Assembly (NCBI RefSeq): GCF_026162425.1
Contig: NZ_JAOBQJ010000005.1
Coordinates: 1-64,000 of the forward strand
Reading direction: 5' to 3'
Length of the DNA: 64,000 bases
Origin: Flexivirga meconopsidis
GTDB taxonomy: Bacteria > Actinomycetota > Actinomycetes > Actinomycetales > Dermatophilaceae
Shown: piece by piece, positions 45,997-56,024 of the stretch
Layout: each line of letters opens with the position of its first letter
Position numbering within the stretch: position 1 is the first letter of the stretch
The notes under the pieces: generated by a model
What the model was told of the DNA's origin: nothing
What the model saw: only the letters and a program-made list of their open reading frames with translations
Databases searched by the model: none
Made by a program: the position numbers and the translations under genes

Positions 45997-47339
45997 GAGT
46001 CCGACGCGAAGCGGGCGGTGACCGCTTCGCCGTGTGCCGGCAGGTCCTCGGCGGTGGCGAGCGTGACCACGGTGTCGGCCACGTCGGCGAGCGCCTCGCG
46101 CGAGTAGTCGACCACGTGGATGCCGCGCAGGAAGGTCTGCACCGACAGGCCGCCGCTGTGGCAGGCGCAGCCGCCGGTGGGCAGCACGTGGTTGGAGCCG
46201 GCGGCGTAGTCGCCGAGGCTGACCGGCGCGTAGTCGCCGACGAAGATCGCGCCGGCGTTGCGGATGCGGGCCGCGACCGCCGCGGCGTCGCGGGTCTGGA
46301 TCTCCAGGTGCTCCGCCGCGTAGGCGTCGACGACGCGCACGCCCTCGTCGACCCCGGAGACCAGCACGATGCCGGACTGCGGGCCGCCGAGCGCGGTCTT
46401 GACCCGGATCGCGTGCTTGGTCCGGGAGGCCCGGCGCTCCAGCGCCGCCTCGACGGCGGCGGCCAACTCCTCGCTGTCGGTGACCAGCACCGAGGCGGCG
46501 AGCTCGTCGTGCTCGGCCTGGCTGATCAAGTCGGCCGCGACCAGCTCGGGGTCGGCGGTCTCGTCGGCAAGGATCGCGATCTCGGTCGGGCCGGCCTCGG
46601 CGTCGATGCCGATGATGCCGAGCAGCAGGCGCTTGGCGGCGGCGACGTAGACGTTGCCCGGACCGGTCACCAGCGTCACCGGCTCGCAGACGGTCGTGCC
46701 GTCGGCGTCGCTCGCGCCATACGCGAACATCGCGACTGCCTGGGCACCGCCGACGGAGTAGACCTCGTCGACCCCGAGCAGCGCGCACGCCGCGAGGATC
46801 GTCGGGTCCGGATAGCCCACGAAATCAACGGTGTTCGAGCGCTGCGGCGGGCTCGCGACGGCGAGCGAGCCGACACCGGCGATCTGCGCCGGCACGACGT
46901 TCATGACCACGCTGCTCGGGTAGACCGCCTGGCCGCCCGGCACGTAGAGCCCGACGCGGTCGACCGGCACCCAGCGCTCGGTGACGGTGCCGCCGGGGAC
47001 GACCTGGGTGACCGAGTCGACCCGGGCCTGGTCGGAGTGCACCAGGCGGGCGCGGCGGATCGACTCCTCCAGGGCAGCACGCAGCTTCGGCTCGAGCCCG
47101 GCGAGCGCCTTGTCGAGCACCTGCGCCGGCACCCGGAGCGACGGCGGACGGACGCCGTCGAAACGCTCGTCGAGGTCGAGGATCGCGTCGACCCCGCCGG
47201 CATGCACCTGCTCGCAGATCGGGCGCACGGTCTCCAGTGCGGCCTCGACGTCGAGTTCGGCGCGGGGCAGGGCGTCGCGCAGGGCCCGCGCGTCCAAGGA
47301 GGACAGAGCGGCACCGCGCAGGTCGACACGAGCAATCAC
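45993..47339 (-). CDS. hisD: histidinol dehydrogenase
   Basis: A zinc enzyme that oxidises histidinol to histidine in two NAD-dependent steps. The 448-residue protein shows [47 protein letters not shown] and the zinc-binding [18 protein letters not shown] and [10 protein letters not shown]. It is the first gene of the operon and starts with GTG 47339; the promoter is not clear in the 78 bases before fetB. Confidence 0.98.
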   Translation of the reverse strand: MIARVDLRGAALSSLDARALRDALPRAELDVEAALETVRPICEQVHAGGVDAILDLDERFDGVRPPSLRVPAQVLDKALAGLEPKLRAALEESIRRARLVHSDQARVDSVTQVVPGGTVTERWVPVDRVGLYVPGGQAVYPSSVVMNVVPAQIAGVGSLAVASPPQRSNTVDFVGYPDPTILAACALLGVDEVYSVGGAQAVAMFAYGASDADGTTVCEPVTLVTGPGNVYVAAAKRLLLGIIGIDAEAGPTEIAILADETADPELVAADLISQAEHDELAASVLVTDSEELAAAVEAALERRASRTKHAIRVKTALGGPQSGIVLVSGVDEGVRVVDAYAAEHLEIQTRDAAAVAARIRNAGAIFVGDYAPVSLGDYAAGSNHVLPTGGCACHSGGLSVQTFLRGIHVVDYSREALADVADTVVTLATAEDLPAHGEAVTARFASDS

Positions 47340-47417
47340 GCGGCAATTCTAGGGTTCGTATGACCGTGACCTGCGTCGCGTCCGCGGTGCGAGCGTCCGC
47401 CGCCATACTCGTGAGCT

Positions 47418-48179
47418 GTGAGCCTGGTCCAGATGCACGGCTGGCGCGACGAGGTCGCGGTGCTGATCTTCGTCATCTGCGGCAGCGTCGTCGCCGCCGC
47501 CATCGTGCGCTGGGGGCGGCTCGGCAGCGGCGTCGGCCAGCTAACCGCCGCCGCACGCGCGACCGTCCAGCTGGCCGCGGTCGGCCTGGTCATCGGCGCC
47601 GTGCTGCACTCGTGGCCACTGTCCCTGGCGTTCTGCGCGCTGATGCTCGGTGTCGCGGCCTTCACCAGCGCGCACCGCATCCTCGGCCGTTGGTCGGCGT
47701 GGACCCTGCTGCCCATCTGCGCGGGCGTCGTGCCAGGCGTGCTCGGCATGCTCGCAACGGGCCTGGTGCCGGTGCGACCCATCGCCGTCATCCCGGTGCT
47801 CGGCATCGTGGGCGGCAACTCGATGACCGCGACCTCGCTGACCGGCAAACGGATCCACGACGCCCTGCGCACCAGGTATGGCGAGTTCGAGGCGGGTCTG
47901 TCCATCGGTCTGCGCGATCACGAGGCGGCGGATGTGGTCGCCCGCGACGATGCCGCCCTCGCGTTGATCCCCGGCCTCGATCAGACCCGCACCGTCGGGA
48001 TCGTCACGTTGCCAGGGGCGTTCGTCGGGGCGCTACTCGGCGGGGCGAGCGCGTGGGAGGCGGCAGCGGTGCAGTTGCTGGTGCTGATCGCCCTGCTGGT
48101 CGCGCAGGCGATCGCGGTCCTGGTGACCACCGAGCTGACCATCCGGGGCAAGCTCGGCCCGATCGAGGGTGCCCGGTGA
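47418..48179 (+). CDS. fetB: FetB-like ABC transporter permease (UPF0014)
   Basis: A 253-residue membrane protein with about seven hydrophobic segments, in the family of E. coli FetB (YbbM), which with an ATPase exports iron or related metals. The conserved region is VLGIVGGNSMTATSLTGKRIH, given as VLGIVGGNSMTATSLTG. No FetA ATPase gene lies next to it. GTG 47418 is used. The 3' end faces glnE with a 10-base gap. Confidence 0.85.
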   Translation: MSLVQMHGWRDEVAVLIFVICGSVVAAAIVRWGRLGSGVGQLTAAARATVQLAAVGLVIGAVLHSWPLSLAFCALMLGVAAFTSAHRILGRWSAWTLLPICAGVVPGVLGMLATGLVPVRPIAVIPVLGIVGGNSMTATSLTGKRIHDALRTRYGEFEAGLSIGLRDHEAADVVARDDAALALIPGLDQTRTVGIVTLPGAFVGALLGGASAWEAAAVQLLVLIALLVAQAIAVLVTTELTIRGKLGPIEGAR

Positions 48180-48189
48180 TCGCCGCCGG

Positions 48190-51180
48190 TTATCTCGTCG
48201 GCTCGAAGTCGTCGCCGTCGTCCGGGTCGGTGCCGTAGAACTCCCGCTCGACGACCGCACGGGCGCGCCGGGCGACCCGCAGGTAACGCTCGCCGAGCTC
48301 GTGGCCGGCACCGACCGGGCCGCCGAGGATGCGCGCGATGCCGTCGGCGTCGGTCAGGTTGCTCGGCAGGGCGTCGACCGGGCGCCCCCGCCACAACACC
48401 GATGCGTTGCGCAATCGCGTTGCCAGTGACCAGGATTCACGTAATGCGGCGGCGTCCCGCAGGCTGATCAGGTCATGCTCGGCCATCACCCGCAGTGGGG
48501 TGATCGTGCCCGGATGGCGCAGTGCCGGGATCTCATGGGCGTGCTCCAGCTGCGCGAGCTGGACGGTCCACTCCACGTCGGACAGGCCGCCGCGGCCGAG
48601 CTTGAAGTGGGTGCGCACGTCTCCCCCGCGCGGGATGCGCTCGGCCTCCATACGCGCCTTGAGCGTGCGGATCTGGCGCACCGCCTTCTCACTGATGCCG
48701 CCCTCCGGCCAGCGCAACGGGTCGATCAAACCGGTGAAGCGGCTGCCGAGCTCGTCGTCGCCGGCGACCGGCGTCGCCCGCAACAGCGCCTGCGCCTCCC
48801 AGCCCTCCGACCAGCGCTCGTAATAGCCGGCGTATGACGCGAGCGTGCGCACGATCGGCCCCGCCTTGCCCTCCGGCCGCAGGTCGGCGTCGACTCCAAG
48901 CGCGGGGTCGGGACCGCTCGCCGACAGGCCGGTGCGCAGGTAACCCACCACCTGCTCTGCCTGTGCCTGCGCGATGCCGGCGTCGGCACCGGGCAGCGGG
49001 TCGTGCACGAACATCACGTCGGCGTCCGACCCGAAGCCGAGCTCGCGTCCTCCGAACCGACCCATGCCGATGATCGCGATCGAGGTGGAAAGCATTGTGC
49101 CGCTCTCCTTTTCGACATGCCTGATCGCGAGATCCAGTGCGCCCTGCAGGGTGGCCGCGGCCAGGTCGGTCAGCGCGATCTCCAGGGCGTCCAGGTCCTC
49201 CAGCTCTCCGGAGAGCTCGGCGACCGCGATGCGGATGAGCTCGTTGCGGCGGGCCGAACGGATCGCGAGCAGCGCCGCGTCGTCGTCGTCCTGTCGCTGG
49301 ATCGCCGCCCGCATGGTGGAGTTCAGCTGGTCTCTGCTGAGCGGTCGCCTGGCCTCCCGGCTGCCGAAGACCGACACCGCCGACGGCGCGCGCTCGAGCA
49401 GCTGACCGACGTAGCGGCTGCCCGCCAGCACCCGGGCGAGCGTCTCGGCGGCCCGCCCCTCGTCCCGCAGCATCTTGAGGAACCACGGTGTCGAGCCGAG
49501 CGCGTCGCTGAGTTTGCGGAAGGCGAGCAGACCGAGGTCGGGGTCGACCTCCTCGGCAAACCACTGCAGCATGACCGGCAGTAGCGTCCGCTGGATGGCC
49601 GCCCGTCTGCTCACGCCCGAGGTCAGCGCCTCGATGTGCCGGATCGCTCCCGCGCTGTCACGAAAACCCAATGCGGCGAAGCGATCCCGGGCGCTCTCCG
49701 GCGACAGCCGTGCGTCATCGGCCGACAGCCTGGCGACGGCCGAGAGCAACGGCCGGTAGAAGATGCGTTCGTGCAGCCGGCGCACCTGGGCCGACTGCGA
49801 CCGCCACAGCTCCACGACTTTCCGCTCGGCGTCGACCCGCAGACCTACGGCCCGTCCGAGCGCGCGCAGGTCGCCCTCGCCGGTCGGCATGAGATGGGTG
49901 CGGCGCATCCGGGACAGTTGGATGCGGTGCTCCAGCAGACGCAGCTGCCGGTAGGCGTGGTCGAGTTCGTGGGCGTCGACCCGGCCGATGTAGCCGCCAC
50001 GGGAGAGCGACTCCATGGCTGCCAGCGTGCTGCGGTTGCGCAGCCGGTCGTCGGTGCGACCGTGCACCAGCTGCAGCAACTGCACGCTGAACTCGATGTC
50101 GCGCAGCCCGCCCTTGCCGAGCTTGAGCTCGCGGTCGGCCTCGGCCGCGGGCAAGTGCTGCTCGACCCGGCGCCGCATCGCCTGGACGTCCTCGACGAAG
50201 TGGTCGCGACCGGCCGCCCGCCAGACCATCGGCTGGATCACCTCGAGGTATGCCGCGCCGAGCTCCTCGTCCCCGGCGATCGGCCGGGCCTTGAGCAGTG
50301 CCTGGAACTCCCACGTCTTGGCCCACCGCTCGTAGTAGTTGCGGTGGGAGGCCACCGTGCGCACCAGCGGCCCCTGTTTGCCCTCGGGGCGCAGCGCCGG
50401 GTCGACCTGCCAGAGGCTGCCCTCACCGGTCGCGACCGAGCAGGCGCGCATCAGCTCGGTCGCGAGTTTGGTGCCGACCGCGAGCGCCTCGTCCTCGTCG
50501 GCGTCGCCAGCCGGCTCGGCGACGAAGATGACGTCGACGTCGCTGATGTAGTTGAGTTCGCGGCCGCCGCACTTGCCCATCGCGATCACGCTGAGCCGGC
50601 AGGTCTGCTCGTCGGGGACGGTGTTGCGGGCGATCCGCAGCGCAGCCTCGAGCGCGGCACCGGCCAGGTCCGAGAGAGCCTCGGCGATCACCGGGAACTG
50701 CTCGATGCCGTCCCCGGTGAGGTCGACCGCGGCGATCTGGATGAGTTGCCGGAAGTAGGCGACGCGCAGCGCGTCATACGCCTCGGTGCCGGTGCGGTCA
50801 CCGACCGCATCGGTGAGCGCGGCATACAACTCCTCGCGGGAGGCGATGCGCGCCGCGGCGACGTCGTGCCACTGGCCGGGGTGCCGGACCAGCCGGTCGG
50901 TCAGCGCGGCGGAGGCGCCGGTGACCGCGACCAGCCGCGCCCAGCCGTCCGGGTCGTCGGCGAAAAGCGCTGCGAACGAACCCTTCTCGGCGTCGGGCAG
51001 CACCTCGCGCAACCGCACCAGTCCGAGCAGCGCCTGGTCGGGCGAGGCCGCCCGGCTCATCGTCGCGATGGCGTCGGCGGGCAGCCCCAGCTCGTCGAGC
51101 ATCGGCTCGGCGCGGGTGGGTTCGGCGAAACCGGCGCGCACCAGCGCCGCCCGGCGGCTCTGCTCCCGGGGCACGTTCAC
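48190..51180 (-). CDS. glnE: glutamine synthetase adenylyltransferase/deadenylase
   Basis: A bifunctional enzyme of about 996 residues that attaches and removes AMP on glutamine synthetase in response to nitrogen signals. It has two nucleotidyltransferase domains: the N-terminal one with MGKCGGRELNYISDVDVIFV and the C-terminal one with GMGRFGGRELGFGSDADVMFV. Each is followed by a helical GlnD-like region (KLGKGGLRDIEFSVQL; KLGRGGLSDVEWTVQL). The start is GTG 51180 or 51174. It follows glnA2 by 19 bases, the same order as in mycobacteria. Confidence 0.95.
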   Translation of the reverse strand: MNVPREQSRRAALVRAGFAEPTRAEPMLDELGLPADAIATMSRAASPDQALLGLVRLREVLPDAEKGSFAALFADDPDGWARLVAVTGASAALTDRLVRHPGQWHDVAAARIASREELYAALTDAVGDRTGTEAYDALRVAYFRQLIQIAAVDLTGDGIEQFPVIAEALSDLAGAALEAALRIARNTVPDEQTCRLSVIAMGKCGGRELNYISDVDVIFVAEPAGDADEDEALAVGTKLATELMRACSVATGEGSLWQVDPALRPEGKQGPLVRTVASHRNYYERWAKTWEFQALLKARPIAGDEELGAAYLEVIQPMVWRAAGRDHFVEDVQAMRRRVEQHLPAAEADRELKLGKGGLRDIEFSVQLLQLVHGRTDDRLRNRSTLAAMESLSRGGYIGRVDAHELDHAYRQLRLLEHRIQLSRMRRTHLMPTGEGDLRALGRAVGLRVDAERKVVELWRSQSAQVRRLHERIFYRPLLSAVARLSADDARLSPESARDRFAALGFRDSAGAIRHIEALTSGVSRRAAIQRTLLPVMLQWFAEEVDPDLGLLAFRKLSDALGSTPWFLKMLRDEGRAAETLARVLAGSRYVGQLLERAPSAVSVFGSREARRPLSRDQLNSTMRAAIQRQDDDDAALLAIRSARRNELIRIAVAELSGELEDLDALEIALTDLAAATLQGALDLAIRHVEKESGTMLSTSIAIIGMGRFGGRELGFGSDADVMFVHDPLPGADAGIAQAQAEQVVGYLRTGLSASGPDPALGVDADLRPEGKAGPIVRTLASYAGYYERWSEGWEAQALLRATPVAGDDELGSRFTGLIDPLRWPEGGISEKAVRQIRTLKARMEAERIPRGGDVRTHFKLGRGGLSDVEWTVQLAQLEHAHEIPALRHPGTITPLRVMAEHDLISLRDAAALRESWSLATRLRNASVLWRGRPVDALPSNLTDADGIARILGGPVGAGHELGERYLRVARRARAVVEREFYGTDPDDGDDFEPTR

Positions 51181-51199
51181 GGCGTCGTTGCCTGGCGCA

Positions 51200-52537
51200 T
51201 CACAGTCGCTTGAGGTATTGGTCCAGCTCGAACTGGGTGACCTGGTCGCGGTAGCCGGCCCACTCCGCGCGCTTGTTGCGCAGGAAGAAGTCGAAGACGT
51301 GCTCGCCGAGGGTCTCGGCGACCAGCTCACTGCCCTCCATCAGATGTATGGCGTGATCCAGCGACGCCGGCAACGGGTCGATGCCCATCGCCCGGCGCTC
51401 CCGGTCGGTGAGGTTCCACACGTCGTCCTCGGCCTCGGGCGGCAGCTCGTAGCCCTCCTCGATGCCCTTCATCCCGGCCGCGAGCACCACGGCATACGCG
51501 AGATAAGGGTTGGCCGACGCGTCGATGGAGCGCACCTCGACCCGGGCGCTCTGGCCCTTGGCCGGCTTGTACATCGGCACGCGCACCATCGCGCTGCGGT
51601 TGTTGTGCCCCCAGCTGACGTGCGCCGGCGCTTCGGCGCCGCTCCAGATGCGCTTGTAGGAGTTGACCCACTGGTTGGTGACCGCCGAGATCTCCGGTGC
51701 GTGGTGCAGGATGCCGGCGATGAATCCCTTTGCGGTGCTTGACAATTGGTATGGCGCGCCGGCCTCGTAGAACGCGTTGCGGTCGCCCTCGAAGAGCGAC
51801 ACGTGGGTGTGCATGCCGGAGCCCGGGGCGTCGGCGAGCGGCTTGGGCATGAACGAGGCGAACACCCCCTGCTCGAGCGCAACCTCCTTGATCACCGTGC
51901 GGAAGGTCATGATGTTGTCGGCGGTCGACAGTGCGTCGGCGTAGCGCAGGTCGATCTCGTTCTGCCCCGGCCCCGCCTCGTGGTGGGAGAACTCCACCGA
52001 GATGCCCATCTGCTCCAGCATCGAGATCGCCGACCGCCGGAAGTCGTGGCCGGTGCCGTGCGGCACGTGGTCGAAGAACCCGGCCTGATCGACCGGCGTC
52101 GGCGGCTCCCCCGGTCGCATGTTCTGCTCAAAGAGATAGAACTCGATCTCGGGGTGGGTGTAGAACGTCAGCCCCTTGTCGCTGGCCTTGGTGAGCGCCC
52201 GCTGCAGCACGTTGCGCGGATCGGCCTGGCTGGCCGACCCGTCGGGCAGCCGGATGTCGCAGAACATCCTTGCGGTGCCAGGGTTCTCGCCGCGCCAGGG
52301 CAACACCTGGAAGGTGTCCGCGTCGGGCAGCACCAGCATGTCGGACTCGAAGACGCGGGCCAGGCCCTCGATCGAGCTGCCGTCGAAGCCGATGCCCTCG
52401 GTGAAGGCTCCCTCCAACTCCGCCGGTGCGACCGCGACCGACTTGAGGGTGCCGAGCACGTCGGTGAACCAGAGCCGGATGAACCTGATGTCCCGCTCCT
52501 CGATGGTGCGGAGCACGTATTCCTGCTGTCGATCCAT
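51200..52537 (-). CDS. glnA: glutamine synthetase type I (GlnA2-like)
   Basis: Makes glutamine from glutamate and ammonia. The 445-residue subunit has GFDGSSIEGLARV, HHEAGPGQNEIDLRY, SGMHTHVSLFEGDRN and NRSAMVRVP. The end FDFFLRNKRAEWAGYRDQVT is nearly that of mycobacterial GlnA2. A Tyr in EGYELPPEAEDD stands where the adenylylated Tyr of GlnA1 enzymes lies (YDLPPE), so modification by the adjacent glnE product is possible but unproven. A main GlnA1 gene probably exists elsewhere. Confidence 0.95.
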   Translation of the reverse strand: MDRQQEYVLRTIEERDIRFIRLWFTDVLGTLKSVAVAPAELEGAFTEGIGFDGSSIEGLARVFESDMLVLPDADTFQVLPWRGENPGTARMFCDIRLPDGSASQADPRNVLQRALTKASDKGLTFYTHPEIEFYLFEQNMRPGEPPTPVDQAGFFDHVPHGTGHDFRRSAISMLEQMGISVEFSHHEAGPGQNEIDLRYADALSTADNIMTFRTVIKEVALEQGVFASFMPKPLADAPGSGMHTHVSLFEGDRNAFYEAGAPYQLSSTAKGFIAGILHHAPEISAVTNQWVNSYKRIWSGAEAPAHVSWGHNNRSAMVRVPMYKPAKGQSARVEVRSIDASANPYLAYAVVLAAGMKGIEEGYELPPEAEDDVWNLTDRERRAMGIDPLPASLDHAIHLMEGSELVAETLGEHVFDFFLRNKRAEWAGYRDQVTQFELDQYLKRL

Positions 52538-52588
52538 ACCGCTGATCCTGCCTTACCGGGACCGTATGGCGGGAGCGGGCACGCGAAA

Positions 52589-52623
52589 GCGCCGGCCGCG
52601 GGAGAAACTCCTGCGGCCGGCGC
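52589..52623 (-). terminator. intrinsic terminator of the M6 protease gene
   Basis: A 16-bp stem, GCGCCGGCCGCGGGAG (52589-52604) against CTCCTGCGGCCGGCGC (52608-52623), has a 3-base loop and one G-U/mismatch position. On the minus strand it is followed by TTTCG. It lies 25 bases after the protease stop codon. Confidence 0.75.
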
Positions 52624-52648
52624 CCAGCGTCATACCCTCCGCGAGGGA

Positions 52649-54970
52649 TCAGCGAGTGAAACGGACCTGCAGCTTCACTCCGTCGCCCTGTTTGTTGTGG
52701 ACGCTGATCTGCGTGCCGGTGCCGGCCACCTTCACCGACGAGGTCGGCGACTGCTCGTACCAGTACTGGTTGGGGTTGGTGTCGTCGAACGTCTTCACCG
52801 GGGCCTGCGCCGGGAACTTCAGGCTGGCGCCCTTGCGGTGCAGGGTGAAGGCGTCGGTCTTGTCCAGCCCGAACGACGCGTCGTAGGAGTTGATCCGGTT
52901 GCTCGCCACCGTGCCGTCCGGCCAGACGTTCGGGCGCGGGTGCGCGTCAACCGGCAGCACCTGGCCGTAGCCCGGGTGCGTGGTGACGTTGTTGTCCGGG
53001 TACTCGTTGTTGACGTACCAGATGATCAGCCCGTCCTGGTAGGGGAAGTGCTCCACCCAGTCCGGCTTGTCCGGGAAGCCGAAGTTGTACGGCCCGGTCT
53101 GCAAGGTCGCGTCATAGCCGCTGTAGCGACGCGACTCGGCCAGGTAGTAGCGGGCGACGTCCTCGCTGGTGCTGCCGCCCATCCGGGTGAAGCCCTTGGC
53201 GGTCCACGCCGACGTGGCCGACTCGACGTCGTCGGTGGTCGAGCTGTCGCCCACGGTGACGGTGAGGTCGTCCAGGAAGGCGCCGCCCTGGTTGACGCCA
53301 CCGTCGGTCTGGTAGGAGAACCGGAACAGGATCTTCTTGCCGGCATACGGGGTCAGGTCGTAACTGACTGTGCCCCAGGACTTCTGGGTGCCGGTGATCG
53401 CGTCACCGACGTTGGTCCAGGTGCTGCCGCCGTCGGTCGACACCTGGCCGTAGAGGAAGTCGTAACCCTCCTCGATGTCGTACCAGATCGCTGACGAGAT
53501 CGACCCGCTGCTGGCGCCGGTCAGGTCGACCTCGCGCTGCAGCGTGTTGTTCAGGTTGTCGCCGCGACCACTCCACCACTCGAACTTGCCGGACTTGGGG
53601 TTGTTGTACTCGGTGACCACGGTCTTGTCGGGCAGGTTGACCGCGACGGCCATCGGCTTCTGCTTGTTGTCCTCATCGGCGGGCCCGAGGTTGATGTCGG
53701 CTCGCTCGCCGAACTGCACCGACTGAGTGTCGGTCCAGCCGAGCTGCAGCTTCTCCCAGGCGCCCATGTAACCGGGCGTGACGCCGATGGCGTCGCGGCC
53801 CGGGCCGAGCCACGAGCCGCTGCTCATCAGACTCCAGTAGGCGACGCTGTTGTCTCCGCGGTTGGTGGTGTCGTAGAGGTCCGGCAGGCCGAGGTCGTGG
53901 CCGAATTCGTGTGCGAACACACCAAGTCCGCCATTTTCCGGCTCGGTCGTGTAGTCCGAGACCCAGATGCCCGTGTTGCCGATCTGCACGCCACCGGACT
54001 TGTTGCCGTCCGGACCGGTCGTGCCCACCCCTGAGCTGACCGCCCAGCGGTGCGACCAGATGGCGTCCTTGCCCTGCGCGCCGCCGCCGGCCTCTTCGCC
54101 CTCGCCGGCGTGGATCGCCTGGTAGTGGTCGATGTAACCGTCGGGCTCGTTGAAGTCACCGTCGCCGTCGTAGTCGTAACGGTCCCAGGTGTCGAACTGC
54201 TTCAGGTCTTCCTTGATCTGGGCGTCGGTCTTGCCCGACTGCTTCTGCTGGTTGTACCAGGCGGTCAGCGAGTCCTTGATGAACGACCAGTAACCCTCGG
54301 CCTCACTGGTGCCGTCGCCCGCCTCCGGGTTGTGCCCGTAACGTGCCTCGTTGTAGGGCACCTTGACCCAGTCGGACACCTCGGTGGTGACCTGGAAGCG
54401 GCCCTGCGACTGCTTCTTGTAGAAATTCTGGAACGACTCACCGTCGCCGTCGAACATGTTCTCGTAGTGCTGCTGGTTGAAGTCCTTCTCCCAGTAGGTC
54501 GAGTTGTTCGTCGACCGGTCCGGCTCCGGGATCTGGTTGTGCACCGGCCCCGGCGTACCGCCCTGCGCCGGCTTGGCCTGGGTGCCGAACTCGGCGAGCG
54601 TGGTGAAGATCTTGGTGGTCTGGTTGGGGTCGTACTGGACGTACTTGCCCTTCTTCGGCTTACTGCCTTTGCCGCGGCCGCCGGCCTGCTCGGCGCTCGC
54701 CTCGGGCGCCTGCAGCTCGATGACCTTCTTGCCCTTGATCGTCTTGACCTTGGCCTTGCCCTTCACCAGCTTGGTGACGGCCTCCTGCCGCAGCTTGGCC
54801 TGCTTTTCGGCCCGCGGGTTGGGCAGATTGTCCGACTTGGTCACCTTGCCCGGTTCCTGCGGGGGCACGGGTGCCGCGAGAGCGGATGGGGTGAATCCGC
54901 CGATGGTGAACGCTGCGGTCGCCGCTGTTGCGGTGAGTCCGGCAACGCTTCCGAACACACGTCTTCTCAC
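52649..54970 (-). CDS. secreted M6-family metalloprotease (immune inhibitor A type)
   Basis: An exported zinc protease of 773 residues. GTG 54970, with GGAGGA just upstream, gives a signal peptide [20 protein letters not shown] followed by [15 protein letters not shown] charged propeptide with a Lys/Gly-rich stretch (about 60-115) follows. The zinc site [11 protein letters not shown] is at about residues 354-364. After the catalytic domain are a jelly-roll (MAM-like) region ([20 protein letters not shown]) and a C-terminal beta-rich domain. InhA relatives degrade host or competitor proteins; the target here is unknown. Confidence 0.92.
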   Translation of the reverse strand: MRRRVFGSVAGLTATAATAAFTIGGFTPSALAAPVPPQEPGKVTKSDNLPNPRAEKQAKLRQEAVTKLVKGKAKVKTIKGKKVIELQAPEASAEQAGGRGKGSKPKKGKYVQYDPNQTTKIFTTLAEFGTQAKPAQGGTPGPVHNQIPEPDRSTNNSTYWEKDFNQQHYENMFDGDGESFQNFYKKQSQGRFQVTTEVSDWVKVPYNEARYGHNPEAGDGTSEAEGYWSFIKDSLTAWYNQQKQSGKTDAQIKEDLKQFDTWDRYDYDGDGDFNEPDGYIDHYQAIHAGEGEEAGGGAQGKDAIWSHRWAVSSGVGTTGPDGNKSGGVQIGNTGIWVSDYTTEPENGGLGVFAHEFGHDLGLPDLYDTTNRGDNSVAYWSLMSSGSWLGPGRDAIGVTPGYMGAWEKLQLGWTDTQSVQFGERADINLGPADEDNKQKPMAVAVNLPDKTVVTEYNNPKSGKFEWWSGRGDNLNNTLQREVDLTGASSGSISSAIWYDIEEGYDFLYGQVSTDGGSTWTNVGDAITGTQKSWGTVSYDLTPYAGKKILFRFSYQTDGGVNQGGAFLDDLTVTVGDSSTTDDVESATSAWTAKGFTRMGGSTSEDVARYYLAESRRYSGYDATLQTGPYNFGFPDKPDWVEHFPYQDGLIIWYVNNEYPDNNVTTHPGYGQVLPVDAHPRPNVWPDGTVASNRINSYDASFGLDKTDAFTLHRKGASLKFPAQAPVKTFDDTNPNQYWYEQSPTSSVKVAGTGTQISVHNKQGDGVKLQVRFTR

Positions 54971-55163
54971 GATTCCTCCGGATGTTGTGCGATGTGTGCC
55001 GTCCTTAACGGGGATGGACGGCAACTTTGGCAGTTTGACCGAAAAGCTGACCGAATGGTGGGAAACGGCTGGAAAATCTTTGAACTCCCTTTACCTTCGG
55101 GCGCCGCCTGACTACGCCCGAGTAGCTCCTTCAGCGTTTCGGCGCGCCGATAGGGTCGCCGGT

Positions 55164-56024
55164 ATGACGGACAAGCCCACCGAGGTCAGCGCCCCCTATG
55201 GCACCGGAGCCCAAGCCGCTCCCCAACGCCGCGTCCGAGTCCCGCACCTGCAGGCCAAGAAGGCCAAGGGCGAGAAGTGGGCGATGCTCACGGCATACGA
55301 CATGTATGCCGCGGAGATCTTCGACGAGGCCGGCATCCCGGTGCTGCTGGTCGGCGACTCGGCCGGCAACAACGTCTTCGGCTTCGAGACCACCGTGCCG
55401 GTGACCGTGGACCACCTGGTGCCGCTCGTGCGGGCGGTGGCGACGGCGACGTCGCACTCGATGGTGGTCGCGGACCTGCCGTTCGGGTCCTACCAGGCCA
55501 GCCCGCAGCAGGCGCTCGCGACGGCGACCCGCTTCATGAAGGAGGGGCTGGCGCACGCGGTGAAGCTCGAGGGCGGCAAGGCGATGGTGCCGGAGGTCGA
55601 GCTGCTGGTGCGGGCCGGCATCCCGGTGATGGGCCACATCGGCTTCACCCCGCAGAGCGAGCACGTGCTCGGCGGCTACCGGGTGCAGGGGCGCGGCGAC
55701 GGCGCGGACAAGCTGCTCGAGGACGCGCTCGCGCTGCAGGAGGCAGGGTGTTTCGCGGTGGTGATGGAGATGGTGCCGGCACCGGCCGCCAAGCGGGTGA
55801 CCGAGGCGCTGGCGATCCCGACCATCGGCATCGGTGCCGGTCCCGATTGCGACGCCCAGGTGTTGGTGTGGCAGGACATGGCCGGGCTGCGCGGCGGCAA
55901 GTCGCCGCGCTTCGTCAAGAAGTATGCCGATCTGCGGGGCGAGCTGGGCCGGGCTGCGCAGACGTATGCCGCAGAGGTCGCCTCGGGCGAGTTTCCTTCT
56001 GCGGAGCAGAGTTTCGAGTCCTGA
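55164..56024 (+). CDS. panB: 3-methyl-2-oxobutanoate hydroxymethyltransferase
   Basis: First enzyme of pantothenate (vitamin B5 and CoA) synthesis; adds a hydroxymethyl group from methylene-tetrahydrofolate to ketoisovalerate. The 286-residue barrel protein has [55 protein letters not shown] and [19 protein letters not shown] 55164 has only a weak ribosome site. The last 110 bases overlap the opposing MFS gene. Confidence 0.96.
   Translation: MTDKPTEVSAPYGTGAQAAPQRRVRVPHLQAKKAKGEKWAMLTAYDMYAAEIFDEAGIPVLLVGDSAGNNVFGFETTVPVTVDHLVPLVRAVATATSHSMVVADLPFGSYQASPQQALATATRFMKEGLAHAVKLEGGKAMVPEVELLVRAGIPVMGHIGFTPQSEHVLGGYRVQGRGDGADKLLEDALALQEAGCFAVVMEMVPAPAAKRVTEALAIPTIGIGAGPDCDAQVLVWQDMAGLRGGKSPRFVKKYADLRGELGRAAQTYAAEVASGEFPSAEQSFES

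Noticed and set aside
49636-51213. 525-residue open frame antisense to glnE
   Set aside because: Low-complexity Arg/Gly/Val composition typical of shadow frames in high-G+C DNA; glnE is certain on the other strand.
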